The translations under genes and the position numbers were made by a program. From assembly GCA_949132985.1 (NCBI GenBank), contig CASCGD010000006.1, positions 1 to 60,571 of the forward strand: a DNA stretch of 60,571 nt. The letters run 5' to 3'. Of this stretch, positions 18,668 through 27,319 are shown piece by piece. A model generated the notes under the pieces. It made no database searches. It was not told the origin of the DNA and worked only from the letters and a program-made list of their open reading frames with translations. Source of the DNA: an uncultured Lachnospiraceae bacterium. Lineage in GTDB: Bacteria; Bacillota; Clostridia; Lachnospirales; Lachnospiraceae. Numbering within the stretch: position 1 is the stretch's first letter; each line of letters starts with the position of its first letter.

Positions 18668-20374
18668 GTGAACAGACGTCCGTTGCCGATCGGAATTGAG
18701 TTTTTTAAGGAAATGATAGATAAGCGTTACTATTATGTGGATAAGACGCTGATGATCAAGGATATTTTGGACAAAGCCGGAAAGGTGAATCTCTTTACCC
18801 GTCCGCGTCGTTTCGGGAAAACGCTGACGCTTCAGATGCTGCGCACGTTTTTTGAGCAGGAGATCGGCGAGGACGGCGCTGTGATCGACAACAGCCGTTA
18901 TTTCGAGGGCACAAAGATCGCGGAGGCCGGGGAGGCGTATCGGAGCCATATGGGACAGTATCCGGTCATCTCGCTCACGCTCAAATCGGCGAAGCAGCCG
19001 GATTTTGCGGCGGCGTATGCGCGGCTGCGGGAGGAGATCGTAAGGGAATATAAAAGACATGCCTATCTGCTGGAGGCGGACGGCATCCGAGAGAGGGATA
19101 AAGGGCTGTATGAAACGTTGATGGACAGGGAGGGTAGCCGGGATGATTATGCGACCTCTCTGCAATTTCTGTCCGAATGCCTGAAAAGTTATCACGGCAG
19201 GGATGTCATCATTTTGATCGACGAGTACGATGTGCCGCTGGAAAATTCACATTTCCGGGGCTTTTACGGCGAGATGATCGACTTTATCCGCTCGCTGTTT
19301 GAGTCGGCGCTAAAGACGAACACGAATCTGGCGTTTGCGGTCGTGACCGGGTGCCTGCGGATCAGCAGGGAGAGCATTTTTACGGGACTGAATCATTTGC
19401 GGATCATATCGATTCTGGACGACAGCTACGCGGAATATTTCGGGTTTACACAGGCGGAAGTGAAAGAGATGCTGGACTACTATGGCATCGGTGAGCGGGA
19501 GGCGGAGGTGAAGGACTGGTACGACGGGTATCTCTTCGGGGATACCGAAGTGTACAACCCGTGGAGCCTTATCTACTATGTCTGGGATATCACAGAGCAT
19601 AACACGGAGTTTCCGAAGCCGTACTGGTCGAACACCTCGTCGAACAGCATCGTGCGGGAGCTGATCGAGCGCGCGGATACAGCTGTAAAGAGTGAGATCG
19701 AAAGTTTGATCGCAGGCAGTACGGTGGAAAAGCCGGTTCACGAGGAGATCACCTACGGGGAGATTTATAAAAATCAGGATAACCTGTGGAATTTTTTGTT
19801 TTTCACGGGCTATCTGAAGGCGGTGTCGCGGCGGTTCGAGGCCAATGTCATGTATTTGACGCTTGAGATTCCAAATGAAGAGATTCGTTACATTTATCAG
19901 AACACGATCCGCGAGTGGTTTGACGAGCAGAAAAAGGACTATGACACGACGCCGTTTCTGGAGGGAATGCGCACGGGGGACTGTGAAAAAATCGAGAATT
20001 TTATTAACGGGCAGCTTCTGGGGAGCATCAGCTATTATGACAGCGCGGAGAACTTTTTCCACGGGTATCTGCTGGGGCTTTTAGGAGGGATTGAAGGGTA
20101 TCACATCAGTTCGAACCGGGAGCATGGCAGCGGCAGGCCGGATCTCTACCTTGAGCCGCATCACCCGCGGATGCCCGCGATGATTATCGAGATCAAGTGC
20201 GCGAAAAAATTCGGGCAGATGGAGGCAATGTGCGACGAGGCGCTAAGGCAGATCGAGGAGCGGGACTACGCGGCGGAGCTGCTCGACGAGGGGTATCAGA
20301 AGATCTATAAGTACGGGTTCTGCTTCTGCAAAAAGATCTGTATGGTAAAGTTTGCAGAGGAGATTCTAAAATAA
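18668..20374 (+). CDS. AAA-ATPase-like protein with C-terminal PD-(D/E)XK nuclease domain
   Basis: 568-residue protein of the AAA-ATPase_like/DUF1703 type. It opens LPIGIEFFKEMIDKRYYYVD, the Walker A region is RPRRFGKT (45-52), and HGRDVIILIDEYDVPLEN is Walker B. The C-terminal nuclease part has GRPDLYL followed by MIIEIKCAKK (about 488-510), i.e. the D...ExK core. Such genes are abundant, often multi-copy, in gut Clostridia and Bacteroidetes; their job is unproven, with defence or mobile-element roles suspected. Start GTG at 18668 is preceded by AGAGAGGTG; the open frame extends upstream to 18590, but that would place the start inside the promoter. Confidence 0.82.
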   Translation: MNRRPLPIGIEFFKEMIDKRYYYVDKTLMIKDILDKAGKVNLFTRPRRFGKTLTLQMLRTFFEQEIGEDGAVIDNSRYFEGTKIAEAGEAYRSHMGQYPVISLTLKSAKQPDFAAAYARLREEIVREYKRHAYLLEADGIRERDKGLYETLMDREGSRDDYATSLQFLSECLKSYHGRDVIILIDEYDVPLENSHFRGFYGEMIDFIRSLFESALKTNTNLAFAVVTGCLRISRESIFTGLNHLRIISILDDSYAEYFGFTQAEVKEMLDYYGIGEREAEVKDWYDGYLFGDTEVYNPWSLIYYVWDITEHNTEFPKPYWSNTSSNSIVRELIERADTAVKSEIESLIAGSTVEKPVHEEITYGEIYKNQDNLWNFLFFTGYLKAVSRRFEANVMYLTLEIPNEEIRYIYQNTIREWFDEQKKDYDTTPFLEGMRTGDCEKIENFINGQLLGSISYYDSAENFFHGYLLGLLGGIEGYHISSNREHGSGRPDLYLEPHHPRMPAMIIEIKCAKKFGQMEAMCDEALRQIEERDYAAELLDEGYQKIYKYGFCFCKKICMVKFAEEILK

Positions 20375-20482
20375 CAGTTTCAGCACATGCAGGGCGATAA
20401 AAATAAGTCCTCCGAAAAGGAGCAGGAATGCCACGAGATGATTGCGGGCGTCCGGCTCCTTTTTGATCGGGCAGACTTTCTA

Positions 20483-22039
20483 TCATTCCGTATATTTCTT
20501 TGCGATCGCTTCAAACGTCTCCGCGTTCGCGGCGTACCAGCTGTCGAAATCCATGCCGGAGGCGGCGACGGTCTTTCCGACCTCGACGAGGAATTTCGGA
20601 ATGTCCTGATCAAGGATCGGGCCGAGTTCCCGCCCGAGATTCTCCACGCCCTGCTGCTCACAGCCGTCGACGCTTAAGACGAACGCGGACTGCGGCTTGC
20701 CGTCAACCTTTTTCATGCCGCCGCGAAAGCCGATGGGACTTGTCTGGTGGGTGCCGCAGGAGGACGGGCAGCCGGAGATGTGGATCTTCGGCAAGGCGTC
20801 TGCGGGGATGTCCGCCGCGCGCACCGCCTTCACACTTGCGCGCAAAAGAGCCTGAGAATCGCGCACGCCGACCTGACAGGTCGAAGCGCCGATGCAGCTC
20901 ACGCTCCTCTCAAAGGGCGTGCGTGCGCTGTCGTTTTCGGTTGCGGCAAGCACGCGCACGGCTTCGGAGCCGGTGAGGTTTACGATATAGGCGGTCTCAT
21001 CCGGCGAGAGGCGCAGCTCGGCGTCCGGGATCGATGCGATCAGATCGCACAGCGCGAGAAATGTCTCCTTATCGGGCTGGCCGCCGATGGGGTGGTAGAC
21101 GACGGCGTAGAGACCGTTCTGCTTCTGGGGAATGACGCGGGGGTCGTTTACGGTGCTGCCGTCTCCGGACTTTGTGAGGGGAGCATCAGGAAAATCGTCG
21201 GGGAGCGTCAGATCCTCGCCGCTGTCAAACACCGACTGCAGTTTTTCGGCGTATGCTTTTGCGTAATTTTCCGCTCCGCCGAGGGTGTCCTGCATGTAGC
21301 GCGTGCGCGCCTTCGCGCGGTTCTCATAGTTGCCGTAAGCGCGGAAGGTAAGCCACATCGCCTTGACATAGTAAAGGATCTCCTTCGGGTCAATGCCCTC
21401 GGCGACCTTTACGCCCAGCTTCGGGAAGCCTCCCAGGCCGCCTGCGCTGTACACATCGAAGGTGCCGTCTGCGTTTGCCACAAAGCCGAGGTCGCGGTAG
21501 GTGGCGTGGGGCGCGTTTTCCGGCGAATTGGAGAAGGCTACTTTGAGCTTTCGGGGCATCTTCTCGGCGTCGATGAGGGTGAGCGCGTAGTCCGCCGCCG
21601 CCTCGGCGTACGGGAGCACGTCAAAATGCTCACCTTTCTGCACGCCTGAGAGCGGGGAGCACATCGTATTGCGGGGGAAGTCACCGCCGCCGCCCATGAT
21701 GATGATGCCGTTATCCAGTGCCTCTTCCATGAGCGGATAGAGCGCGTCCGGCTTTAAATCGTGGAGCTGGATCGTCTGGCACGTCGTAAAGTGCAGTCGT
21801 GGCACGTCATGGCGTTTTAGCATGTCCGCGATGACGGCGAGAATCTCCTTTGGGATGCGTCCCGCGGGCGTGCGCAGGCGCAGCATGCTTGCATTCCCGC
21901 CCTTTTGCGCGTAGGAGCCGAAGTAGCCGGAATAGCCTTTGTAGCTGCCCTTGTCCAGCTCGCCGGCGTAGAAGGCATCGGTCTTTTGTCTGAATTCGGG
22001 AAGTTTGCGCTTCCATTCGTTGATTTTTTGTCTGTCCAT
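20483..22039 (-). CDS. Nitrite/sulfite reductase, siroheme and [4Fe-4S] type
   Basis: Ferredoxin-type reductase of 518 residues, which reduces nitrite to ammonia or sulfite to sulfide by six electrons. Both halves of the repeated fold are present; the C-terminal half has the cluster motif CIGASTC (CX5C, about residue 380) and GCPSSC (CX3C, about residue 421), the four cysteines that bind [4Fe-4S] next to siroheme. The start has GAGAGGATCTTTATCT before it. There is no linked siroheme synthesis or ferredoxin gene, so the substrate stays open. Length is typical for one-subunit NirA/SirA-like enzymes. Confidence 0.87.
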   Translation of the reverse strand: MDRQKINEWKRKLPEFRQKTDAFYAGELDKGSYKGYSGYFGSYAQKGGNASMLRLRTPAGRIPKEILAVIADMLKRHDVPRLHFTTCQTIQLHDLKPDALYPLMEEALDNGIIIMGGGGDFPRNTMCSPLSGVQKGEHFDVLPYAEAAADYALTLIDAEKMPRKLKVAFSNSPENAPHATYRDLGFVANADGTFDVYSAGGLGGFPKLGVKVAEGIDPKEILYYVKAMWLTFRAYGNYENRAKARTRYMQDTLGGAENYAKAYAEKLQSVFDSGEDLTLPDDFPDAPLTKSGDGSTVNDPRVIPQKQNGLYAVVYHPIGGQPDKETFLALCDLIASIPDAELRLSPDETAYIVNLTGSEAVRVLAATENDSARTPFERSVSCIGASTCQVGVRDSQALLRASVKAVRAADIPADALPKIHISGCPSSCGTHQTSPIGFRGGMKKVDGKPQSAFVLSVDGCEQQGVENLGRELGPILDQDIPKFLVEVGKTVAASGMDFDSWYAANAETFEAIAKKYTE

Positions 22040-22080
22040 AGATAAAGATCCTCTCTTTCTGAATTATTTATGTTTCTGAA

Positions 22081-22189
22081 TTTATACTCGTTAACGAAAA
22101 TATCCGCTCCAACCTGTATGTATAACGCGTGAACGCTTCTACCATGCAGGACATGAACGCGGCAAATAAATGCGTTCACGAGTATAGAT
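22081..22189. promoter_or_regulatory. Inverted-repeat element upstream of the reductase gene
   Basis: TATACTCGTTAACG at 22083-22096 and CGTTCACGAGTATA at 22173-22186 are inverted repeats with one mismatch. Inside are further copies of the core (GCGTGAACGC near 22127, ATGAACGCG near 22153), and TCGTTAACGA is a perfect palindrome. The left arm read toward the reductase gives a TATAAA that may be its -10 region. It resembles the element at 13480-13576. It may be a regulator-binding array or a small repeat element. Confidence 0.45.
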
Positions 22190-22229
22190 CTGTGCGTTGC
22201 CCCGGGCGCTTTCCAGAGGTGCAAAGCAG

Positions 22230-23381
22230 CTATGCGCGCTCCGTCCTGTCCCTGCCGGGCAGGGCGTGCATGCCCATCCGACCGTCAGCCGGGGAGGGCA
22301 GGTTTTTCCATGCCATGACAAAGAGCGACTTTAACGTCTGCTGTAAGATGCGGCGGGACGTTTCGTCCATACTCTTTACATGGTCCATGAGTCTTGGCAG
22401 CTCGTCCGTCCAGTTACCGCGCAGCTCGGTGAAGGAGGTAATATTTGCGGCGGAGACGGCGGAGTAAAGGGCATCCACAAACTGTTCGCGCTCGTCTGCG
22501 GAAAGTCCGGCGAGCCAGTCGGACAGTGTGCGGTTAAGGTAGTCTGCCCCGGTGGTGAGGGCCGACAGCTTTACGAAGGAGCCGTCCCGGACGATCCACG
22601 AGTAGGGATTATGCTGTAAAATGCCCACCCCGCCGCTCTCGACAACCGAATAATTCTCCTGATGCTGAAGAAGCATACCCACGAGGGAGGACTGGGGCAG
22701 CGTCTTATGGATGCGGTCTCTGATGCGCACGAAGGCGTCGCTCTCGAAAATGTTGTCCTTAAAGCCGGGACCGTCGTGGGAGTAGATGTCGGTGATGCGG
22801 TTCTGGAGGGCGGCGGGACTTGTCATCGCCGCGTAGACTGCCAGATTGCCGCCCTTGGAGTGGCCGCCGAGGATCAGCTGCCCGTGCACATGCTCTGCAA
22901 CGGCGCGCGTGTAGGTGCACGCGGCCTCCTGGGAGGGAACCGGCGTTAAAAACGCCATGTTAAAATCCTCCTTCCAGCCGACGAGCGTGGAATCCGTACC
23001 GCGGAAGGCGAGGTAGGCGCGGCCGTCTCCGAGGAAAAAAGTCATGGCGCAAAACTGCTTTTCGGACGCCGGGTCAAACTGCTCGTCGTAGCAGGCGACG
23101 CCGATGTCGCGGAAACGCGGGCTGGCGGCGCAGGCACACAGAAGCTGCCGGTTGCGCACGGCGTCGGACTGTCCTGCAAAAAACTCGGGAAAGCATTCCG
23201 CGCGGTAGAGCTTTTGGATGGTCAGAGGATGCTGCGGGACACCGGCGGAGGGCGGAGCGATCAGGCTGCCCAGGCAGATATAGGAAAACTGGGAAAGCAC
23301 AAGGGAGTCCACCTCGTGAAAGGGATGCTCCGCGAAGGTGCGCAGTTCAGTTGTAACATAGTCGATGATCGATTCGGACAT
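22230..23381 (-). CDS. Mbeg1-like alpha/beta hydrolase (DUF2974)
   Basis: 383-residue protein with the lipase-like pattern of Mbeg1/DUF2974 proteins: an N-terminal DSLVLSQFSYI, then MTFFLGDGRAYLAFRGTDST, and the nucleophile elbow GGHSKGGNLAVYAA (Ser at about residue 175). Downstream, YSHDGPGF holds the likely catalytic Asp region. Such proteins are common in Firmicutes and have no known substrate. No signal peptide is seen, so it is probably cytoplasmic. Start taken at the ATG 21 bp inside the longest frame because AAAGG lies ahead of it; the longer version would add seven residues. Confidence 0.8.
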   Translation of the reverse strand: MSESIIDYVTTELRTFAEHPFHEVDSLVLSQFSYICLGSLIAPPSAGVPQHPLTIQKLYRAECFPEFFAGQSDAVRNRQLLCACAASPRFRDIGVACYDEQFDPASEKQFCAMTFFLGDGRAYLAFRGTDSTLVGWKEDFNMAFLTPVPSQEAACTYTRAVAEHVHGQLILGGHSKGGNLAVYAAMTSPAALQNRITDIYSHDGPGFKDNIFESDAFVRIRDRIHKTLPQSSLVGMLLQHQENYSVVESGGVGILQHNPYSWIVRDGSFVKLSALTTGADYLNRTLSDWLAGLSADEREQFVDALYSAVSAANITSFTELRGNWTDELPRLMDHVKSMDETSRRILQQTLKSLFVMAWKNLPSPADGRMGMHALPGRDRTERA

Positions 23382-23535
23382 ATGATAAGCCTTTCTGGAC
23401 ATAAGTATTCGATTGCTCTATAATTAGTTTACCATCGTTGGGCCAGGACATACATGCCTTAGCCGGCGATGAACTATAAAAAATTTTATCATCCCGCAGG
23501 AAGCGGGTCAAGAAAAATGTAGGATGTGGGATTTT

Positions 23536-24681
23536 ATGAAAAAATATAAGACCGGACTTTTTATAATGGCATTCTGCCCGGCGTTGATGGCAGGGTGCGC
23601 GGGCGCAGAAAAAGACGGGCGCACCGGGTCGGATGCGGCAAACCCGGCAGCAGAAAATGGGACAGAGACAGACGGCGGCGCAGAAGAGAAAGGCAGGCAG
23701 ACGGGGAGCCGCACACCGGAGGGTGGTGAGCAGACGGAAAACGGGGCGCCGGAAGATGGCGATTCGCCGGGGACCGGTGAGCAGGCAGAAGACGAAAGAC
23801 AGGCAAAAGACGGTGAGCCGACAGGGAACGGCGAGCAGACAAAAGGCGGAGAACAGACAGCAGGCCAAGAAAATTCAGCGCAGAAAGCGCCCGGCGGGGC
23901 TGCATCGGGAACAGACGTGAAAACAAGCCTGATCCGCCCGGAGGGCATGACGCTTGCGGCGCGCATCGCAGCGCCAGAGGGATTTTCGCGCGTGCAGGGG
24001 AAGCCGGGGAGTCTGGCGGCATTCCTGCGGGACTATCCGATGAAGGAGGACGGCAGCCCGGTTCTGCTTTACGACGGCAGGGAAAAGGGAAACCAGACAG
24101 CGCATGCCGCTGTGGTTGCGCTTCCGATCGAAAACGAGGATTTGCAGCAGTGCGCGGACTCGGTGATGCGTGTGTATGCCGAGTATTTTTGGGAGAGCGG
24201 GCAGAAGGAGCGGATTGCTTTTCATTTTGTAAACGGGTTTTACGCCGAATATACGAGATGGCGGGATGGCGGACGGATTCAGGTCAGCGGAAACGAGGTG
24301 TCGTGGGTGCAGACGGCGGACTATGACGATTCGTACGAAAATCTGAAAAAATATCTGCGCTACGTGTTTTCCTATGCAGGCACGCTGTCGATGGAGGGGG
24401 AATCGGAGCCTGTTTCGGCGGCTGAGATCACTGTTGGCGATGTGTTGTTAAAGGGCGGAAGTCCCGGACATGTGGTGATGGTCGTGGATCTGTGCGAGGA
24501 TGAACGGGGAGAAAAAGCGTTTTTGCTGGCGCAGGGCTATATGCCGGCGCAGGAGTTTCATGTGTTAAACAACCCGCTGCATCCGGGCGACCCATGGTAC
24601 TATGAGCGGGAGCTGGCATTCCCCCTTGCCACGCCGGAGTATACGTTCGGTGAGGGGAGTCTGCGCAGACCCGGTTACTGA
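23536..24681 (+). CDS. Lipoprotein with low-complexity linker and DUF4846 domain
   Basis: 381 residues. Signal peptide and lipobox (FCPALMAGC), then a linker of about 100 residues dominated by Gly, Glu, Asp, Gln and Thr with recurrent GEQT/GNGEQ units, which would hold the domain off the membrane. The C-terminal domain (about residue 135 on) has RIAAPEGFSR, PVLLYDGREK, CADSVMRVYAEYFW and PGHVVMVVDL, the pattern of DUF4846, a family of unknown function. The start at 23536 (MKKYKTG) is preceded by GGATGTGGGA. Monocistronic as far as visible. Confidence 0.8.
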   Translation: MKKYKTGLFIMAFCPALMAGCAGAEKDGRTGSDAANPAAENGTETDGGAEEKGRQTGSRTPEGGEQTENGAPEDGDSPGTGEQAEDERQAKDGEPTGNGEQTKGGEQTAGQENSAQKAPGGAASGTDVKTSLIRPEGMTLAARIAAPEGFSRVQGKPGSLAAFLRDYPMKEDGSPVLLYDGREKGNQTAHAAVVALPIENEDLQQCADSVMRVYAEYFWESGQKERIAFHFVNGFYAEYTRWRDGGRIQVSGNEVSWVQTADYDDSYENLKKYLRYVFSYAGTLSMEGESEPVSAAEITVGDVLLKGGSPGHVVMVVDLCEDERGEKAFLLAQGYMPAQEFHVLNNPLHPGDPWYYERELAFPLATPEYTFGEGSLRRPGY

Positions 24682-24786
24682 CATTGGAAATAAGCCGTGG
24701 GGCCGGAAAAACCCCCATGCCGGACCCGCCGCAGGAGAGGAAAATTTTCCCTCGCGCAGCGGATCATAACAGGGAGGTATTATTTT

Positions 24787-25113
24787 ATGCATATTGAATT
24801 GACAAGACAAAGTGTCGTGATCAAATGCAGTCTCGAAGCATCCGTCATGACCGGTAACTATGAATTTTATTATGCCGCGGGCATTCTGTGTCAGCTCATG
24901 AACCGTCAGGTCGCAGCAGATATTCGGCCAGAAGCGCTGCAGACGCTGGTTCAGGAGCTTCTCCCGGAATTTTCGCCCGCCAACGGACAGGAGAAGCATC
25001 TCGCACATATGCTCAAATATTACCACCCGGATCAGGATCGCTATGACAGCCAGATGGAGGAGCTCCTGAAAATGGGACTGCAGGAGCAGCACATGTGGGA
25101 GCGAATCGTGTAG
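24787..25113 (+). CDS. Hypothetical protein, 108 residues
   Basis: Not recognised. Opens MHIELTRQSVVIKCSLEASV, rich in helix-forming residues, with no signal peptide or membrane segment; the C-terminal half (HLAHMLKYYHPDQDRYDSQ) is charged. The start is chosen at the ATG behind CAGGGAGGTATT; a longer in-frame version to 24697 has no ribosome-binding site. Good codon use argues that it is real. Confidence 0.65.
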   Translation: MHIELTRQSVVIKCSLEASVMTGNYEFYYAAGILCQLMNRQVAADIRPEALQTLVQELLPEFSPANGQEKHLAHMLKYYHPDQDRYDSQMEELLKMGLQEQHMWERIV

Positions 25114-25150
25114 GTGACTGCGGGGCGCGAACCCTTAAAAACGCCCTGTG

Positions 25151-26182
25151 CTACGTGGCAAAGTCAACCTGCTGGATCGTGCCGACGCCGCCGTTCTCGT
25201 ACATGAACATGCTGGTCTGGCGGATCAGCGCATTCGTCTCGTTCTGGCGGTTGTTCATGGAAAACTGCGTGTCCGCCGCACCGAGATAGATGGCACCCAC
25301 TCCTGCCTTGCCAAGACCGACCAGCTGGTCGTTTCCGGCTTCGTCCTTGCTCCAGATGAGCAGCTTGTCAAAAATTTCGTCTGCTTCATCAATCCATCCG
25401 TTTCCGTCGCTGTCGTATTTCGCCAGCTCTGCAAACCCGTTGCCGTTTGTGGCGCCGAACAGCTCGCTTCCGTCGTTAATTTTACCGTCCCCGTTTTTGT
25501 CGAGGGCTAAAAAGCCGCTGCCGGGGCCGAGCTTTGAGATCGCCTCCTCGTGTCCGTCCGCATCGAGGTCGAACATAAATTTCTGGTCCTGCACGTCCGC
25601 AGCGGGTACGTCCAGATTGATGACCAGCGGGTCAATGAGACGCGGCGCGCCAAAATCGATTTGCTGCGCGGCGTACTGGGTGAAGGAACGGCTCATGGAA
25701 AGCTCCACGTTGAAGCTTATCTCCCGTCCGTCCGAGGTTTTTACCGTGCCCTCGGTGGAGAAGGAGGTCGTCTCGTTTTCCTCAAAATAAAATTCCGAGC
25801 TGTACTGTCCGCCCATCGGCTGCGTGATGCTATCCCCCAGAAGAGAACCGCCGTTCATGCGCGCGTCCCTGCCCAGCAGGAGGTTTAACAGATGGTTTAA
25901 AGTTTCGTCCCGTATTTTCAGCAGATTCTGCATACGGGAATTGTTGTTCAGACGGTTTAAGCCGTTTACATTCTGGCTCGCCTGAAAGCGGTCAAACAGG
26001 TTGTCGGAAAAGCTCGCGCCGCCCCGTTTGCCGCCGTAAATGGCGTGCTGTGCCTGCGAAGAGCTGCCGGTGGACATGGAAAGAGAATTTTTCCCCCAGA
26101 GGCTCATCGTTTGCGAGGATAAAGACCGGGAAGAAAAATTACGCCTTCCCGCCATGCCGATATTACTCGATTGAATAATCAA
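25151..26182 (-). CDS. Hypothetical protein with EF-hand/dockerin-like calcium loops
   Basis: 343 residues starting with TTG (AGGGAGCGATGT before it). The N-terminal 100 residues are Ser/Asn-rich and look disordered. A middle region (FYFEENETTSFSTEGTVKTS) is predicted beta. The C-terminal part has several calcium-loop motifs: DLDADGHEEA, DKNGDGKINDGSE and DSDGNGWIDEADE. The final segment (SMFMYENGGVGTIQQVDFAT) is well conserved-looking. No signal peptide, so a cytoplasmic or flagellar/secretion-apparatus role is possible; proteins of this build are frequent in Lachnospiraceae. Function unknown. Confidence 0.7.
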   Translation of the reverse strand: MIIQSSNIGMAGRRNFSSRSLSSQTMSLWGKNSLSMSTGSSSQAQHAIYGGKRGGASFSDNLFDRFQASQNVNGLNRLNNNSRMQNLLKIRDETLNHLLNLLLGRDARMNGGSLLGDSITQPMGGQYSSEFYFEENETTSFSTEGTVKTSDGREISFNVELSMSRSFTQYAAQQIDFGAPRLIDPLVINLDVPAADVQDQKFMFDLDADGHEEAISKLGPGSGFLALDKNGDGKINDGSELFGATNGNGFAELAKYDSDGNGWIDEADEIFDKLLIWSKDEAGNDQLVGLGKAGVGAIYLGAADTQFSMNNRQNETNALIRQTSMFMYENGGVGTIQQVDFAT

Positions 26183-26498
26183 AACATCGCTCCCTTTGAC
26201 AAGGATACCGGTTTATTTTGATTGTCTCCCTACAAAGCAAAATAAAAGAACCATAAAAAGACTTAGAAATATCCCTTTTCCAAATCAATTTACCGTCCCT
26301 GGTTCGTCCTGTATTTTTTATTTCTGTGTACATATATGTCATTCAGATATTTCTTTTATCGGTGGGAACGCTGGAAAAGTTTAGCGTGATCTGCATAAAA
26401 TCCGGCGTAAGAAGTCATAATAGCATAAAACGACCATGGAGGAAAACACGATGTTTCCGGGCATGGTTTCTGACAGCTACAAAAAGGGAGATGGCGAT
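26183..26498. other. Divergent intergenic region before spoVAC
   Basis: About 315 bp between the calcium-loop protein and spoVAC. AT-rich at 26216-26340, no gene. It must carry the promoters of both genes; GCATAAAATCC (26391) and GTCATAATAGCATAAAA (26414) resemble forespore promoter -10 boxes, but I cannot assign a sigma factor. Confidence 0.4.
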
Positions 26499-26975
26499 AT
26501 GATGAAAAATGATACGCTGCCGCCGGAAAAAGAGCGGCGGCAAAAGGAATATAACGATTATGTGAAGCAGGTCACGCCGACCTACAGTCTCGGAGGGAAC
26601 ATGGCGAAAGCGTTCGTTGTGGGCGGTGTGATCTGCTGCATCGGGCAGGGAATTATAAACGCCGCAAAGGCGATGGGCGCCGACGAGGAGATGGCGCCGA
26701 TGTGGTGCACGCTCGTGCTCGTATTTTTGAGCGTCCTGCTCACGGGGCTGAACATTTATCCGACCTTCGCAAAATGGGGCGGTGCCGGGGCGCTTGTGCC
26801 CATTACCGGATTTGCAAACAGTGTGGCGGCCCCGGCCATTGAGTTTCGCGGCAGCGAGGGAAACGTGTTCGGCTGCGGCGCGAAGATCTTTACGATCTGC
26901 GGCCCTGTGATCTTATACGGTATCTTTACGAGCTGGATCCTGGGGATCATCTATTGGGTGTGGGGGCTGATGTAG
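26499..26975 (+). CDS. spoVAC: Stage V sporulation protein AC
   Basis: 158-residue membrane protein of the SpoVA channel that moves Ca-dipicolinate into the forespore and out of the germinating spore. Family signature: YNDYVKQVTPTYSLGGNMAKAFVVGG, then GWxx-like helices with LTGLNIYPTFAKWGGAGALVPITGFAN (longer motif given by ends only: starts LTGLN, ends TGFAN) and SPAIEF-like PAIEFRGSEG. The start at 26499 follows AAGGGAGATGGCGAT; the in-frame ATG at 26436 would add 21 residues that the family lacks. The neighbours spoVAD and spoVAE are absent here, which is unusual since these genes normally lie together. Confidence 0.87.
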   Translation: MMKNDTLPPEKERRQKEYNDYVKQVTPTYSLGGNMAKAFVVGGVICCIGQGIINAAKAMGADEEMAPMWCTLVLVFLSVLLTGLNIYPTFAKWGGAGALVPITGFANSVAAPAIEFRGSEGNVFGCGAKIFTICGPVILYGIFTSWILGIIYWVWGLM

Positions 26976-27000
26976 CGCCAGATTCAGCGCATGAACGAAG

Positions 27001-27030
27001 AAAACCGTCTGTCATCCGACAGGCGGTTTT
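27001..27030. terminator. Bidirectional terminator after spoVAC
   Basis: AAAACCGTCTGTC and GACAGGCGGTTTT pair around TCC G, with A-runs and T-runs on both sides, so it can end spoVAC (plus) and the small repeat gene (minus). Confidence 0.85.
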
Positions 27031-27033
27031 CTG

Positions 27034-27069
27034 ATCGCACAGGAAAGCTCTGTGAATTTCCTGTGCGAT
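27034..27069. other. Second hairpin between spoVAC and the repeat-peptide gene
   Basis: A perfect 13-bp stem: ATCGCACAGGAAA (27034-27046) with TTTCCTGTGCGAT (27057-27069). No T-run on the plus side. It lies at the 3' end of the minus-strand gene and probably protects that mRNA or assists termination. Confidence 0.6.
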
Positions 27070-27089
27070 GAAAATCAATGATTACACGT

Positions 27090-27281
27090 TTACTGTACGC
27101 AGTTCATGTCGGTGAGTCCGCAGCTCTTGTCCTCGTCTTCGGTATCACCGTTCATGTTGGTAAGGCTGTGGTCTTTCTGATCCTGGCCGTCCAGACAGTT
27201 CATGTCGGTAAGCCCGCAGCTCTTGTCTTCGTTATTGGTGTCGCCGTTCATGTTGGCGATTCCTAATCCGTCCTTTGCCAT
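27090..27281 (-). CDS. Small Cys/Asp-rich peptide made of four 16-residue repeats
   Basis: 63 residues; not a family I recognise. After MAKDGL come four tandem repeats starting at residues 7, 23, 39 and 55, each with G/S-L/I-T/A-N/D-M-N at the front (GIANMNG, GLTDMNC, SLTNMNG, GLTDMNC). Cysteines are at 22, 29, 54 and 61, so KSCGLTDMNC occurs twice. The peptide is very acidic, has no signal peptide and no membrane segment. It has a strong ribosome-binding site (AGGAGGG, 8 bp before the ATG), a promoter with a perfect palindrome, and hairpins downstream, so it is surely expressed. Options are a modified-peptide precursor, a metal-binding peptide or a spore-associated peptide; no modifying enzyme is adjacent. 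Confidence 0.75.
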   Translation of the reverse strand: MAKDGLGIANMNGDTNNEDKSCGLTDMNCLDGQDQKDHSLTNMNGDTEDEDKSCGLTDMNCVQ

Positions 27282-27319
27282 AGTAAAACCCTCCTGTTTT
27301 TTTGTTTGCTTTCAAAGAT

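Noticed and set aside
20384-20482. Possible 37-residue membrane peptide on the minus strand after the reductase gene (FLLLFGGLIFIALHVLKLLF)
   Set aside because: The frame opens directly after a stop and has no ATG, GTG or TTG start; it may be a gene remnant but cannot be called.
20747-21649. Plus-strand frame of 300 codons opposite the reductase gene
   Set aside because: Shadow of the reductase; GC-rich third positions make long antisense frames likely.
23561-24022. Ser/Pro/Cys-rich minus-strand frames opposite the DUF4846 lipoprotein
   Set aside because: Artefact of the low-complexity Gly/Glu/Gln linker on the coding strand.
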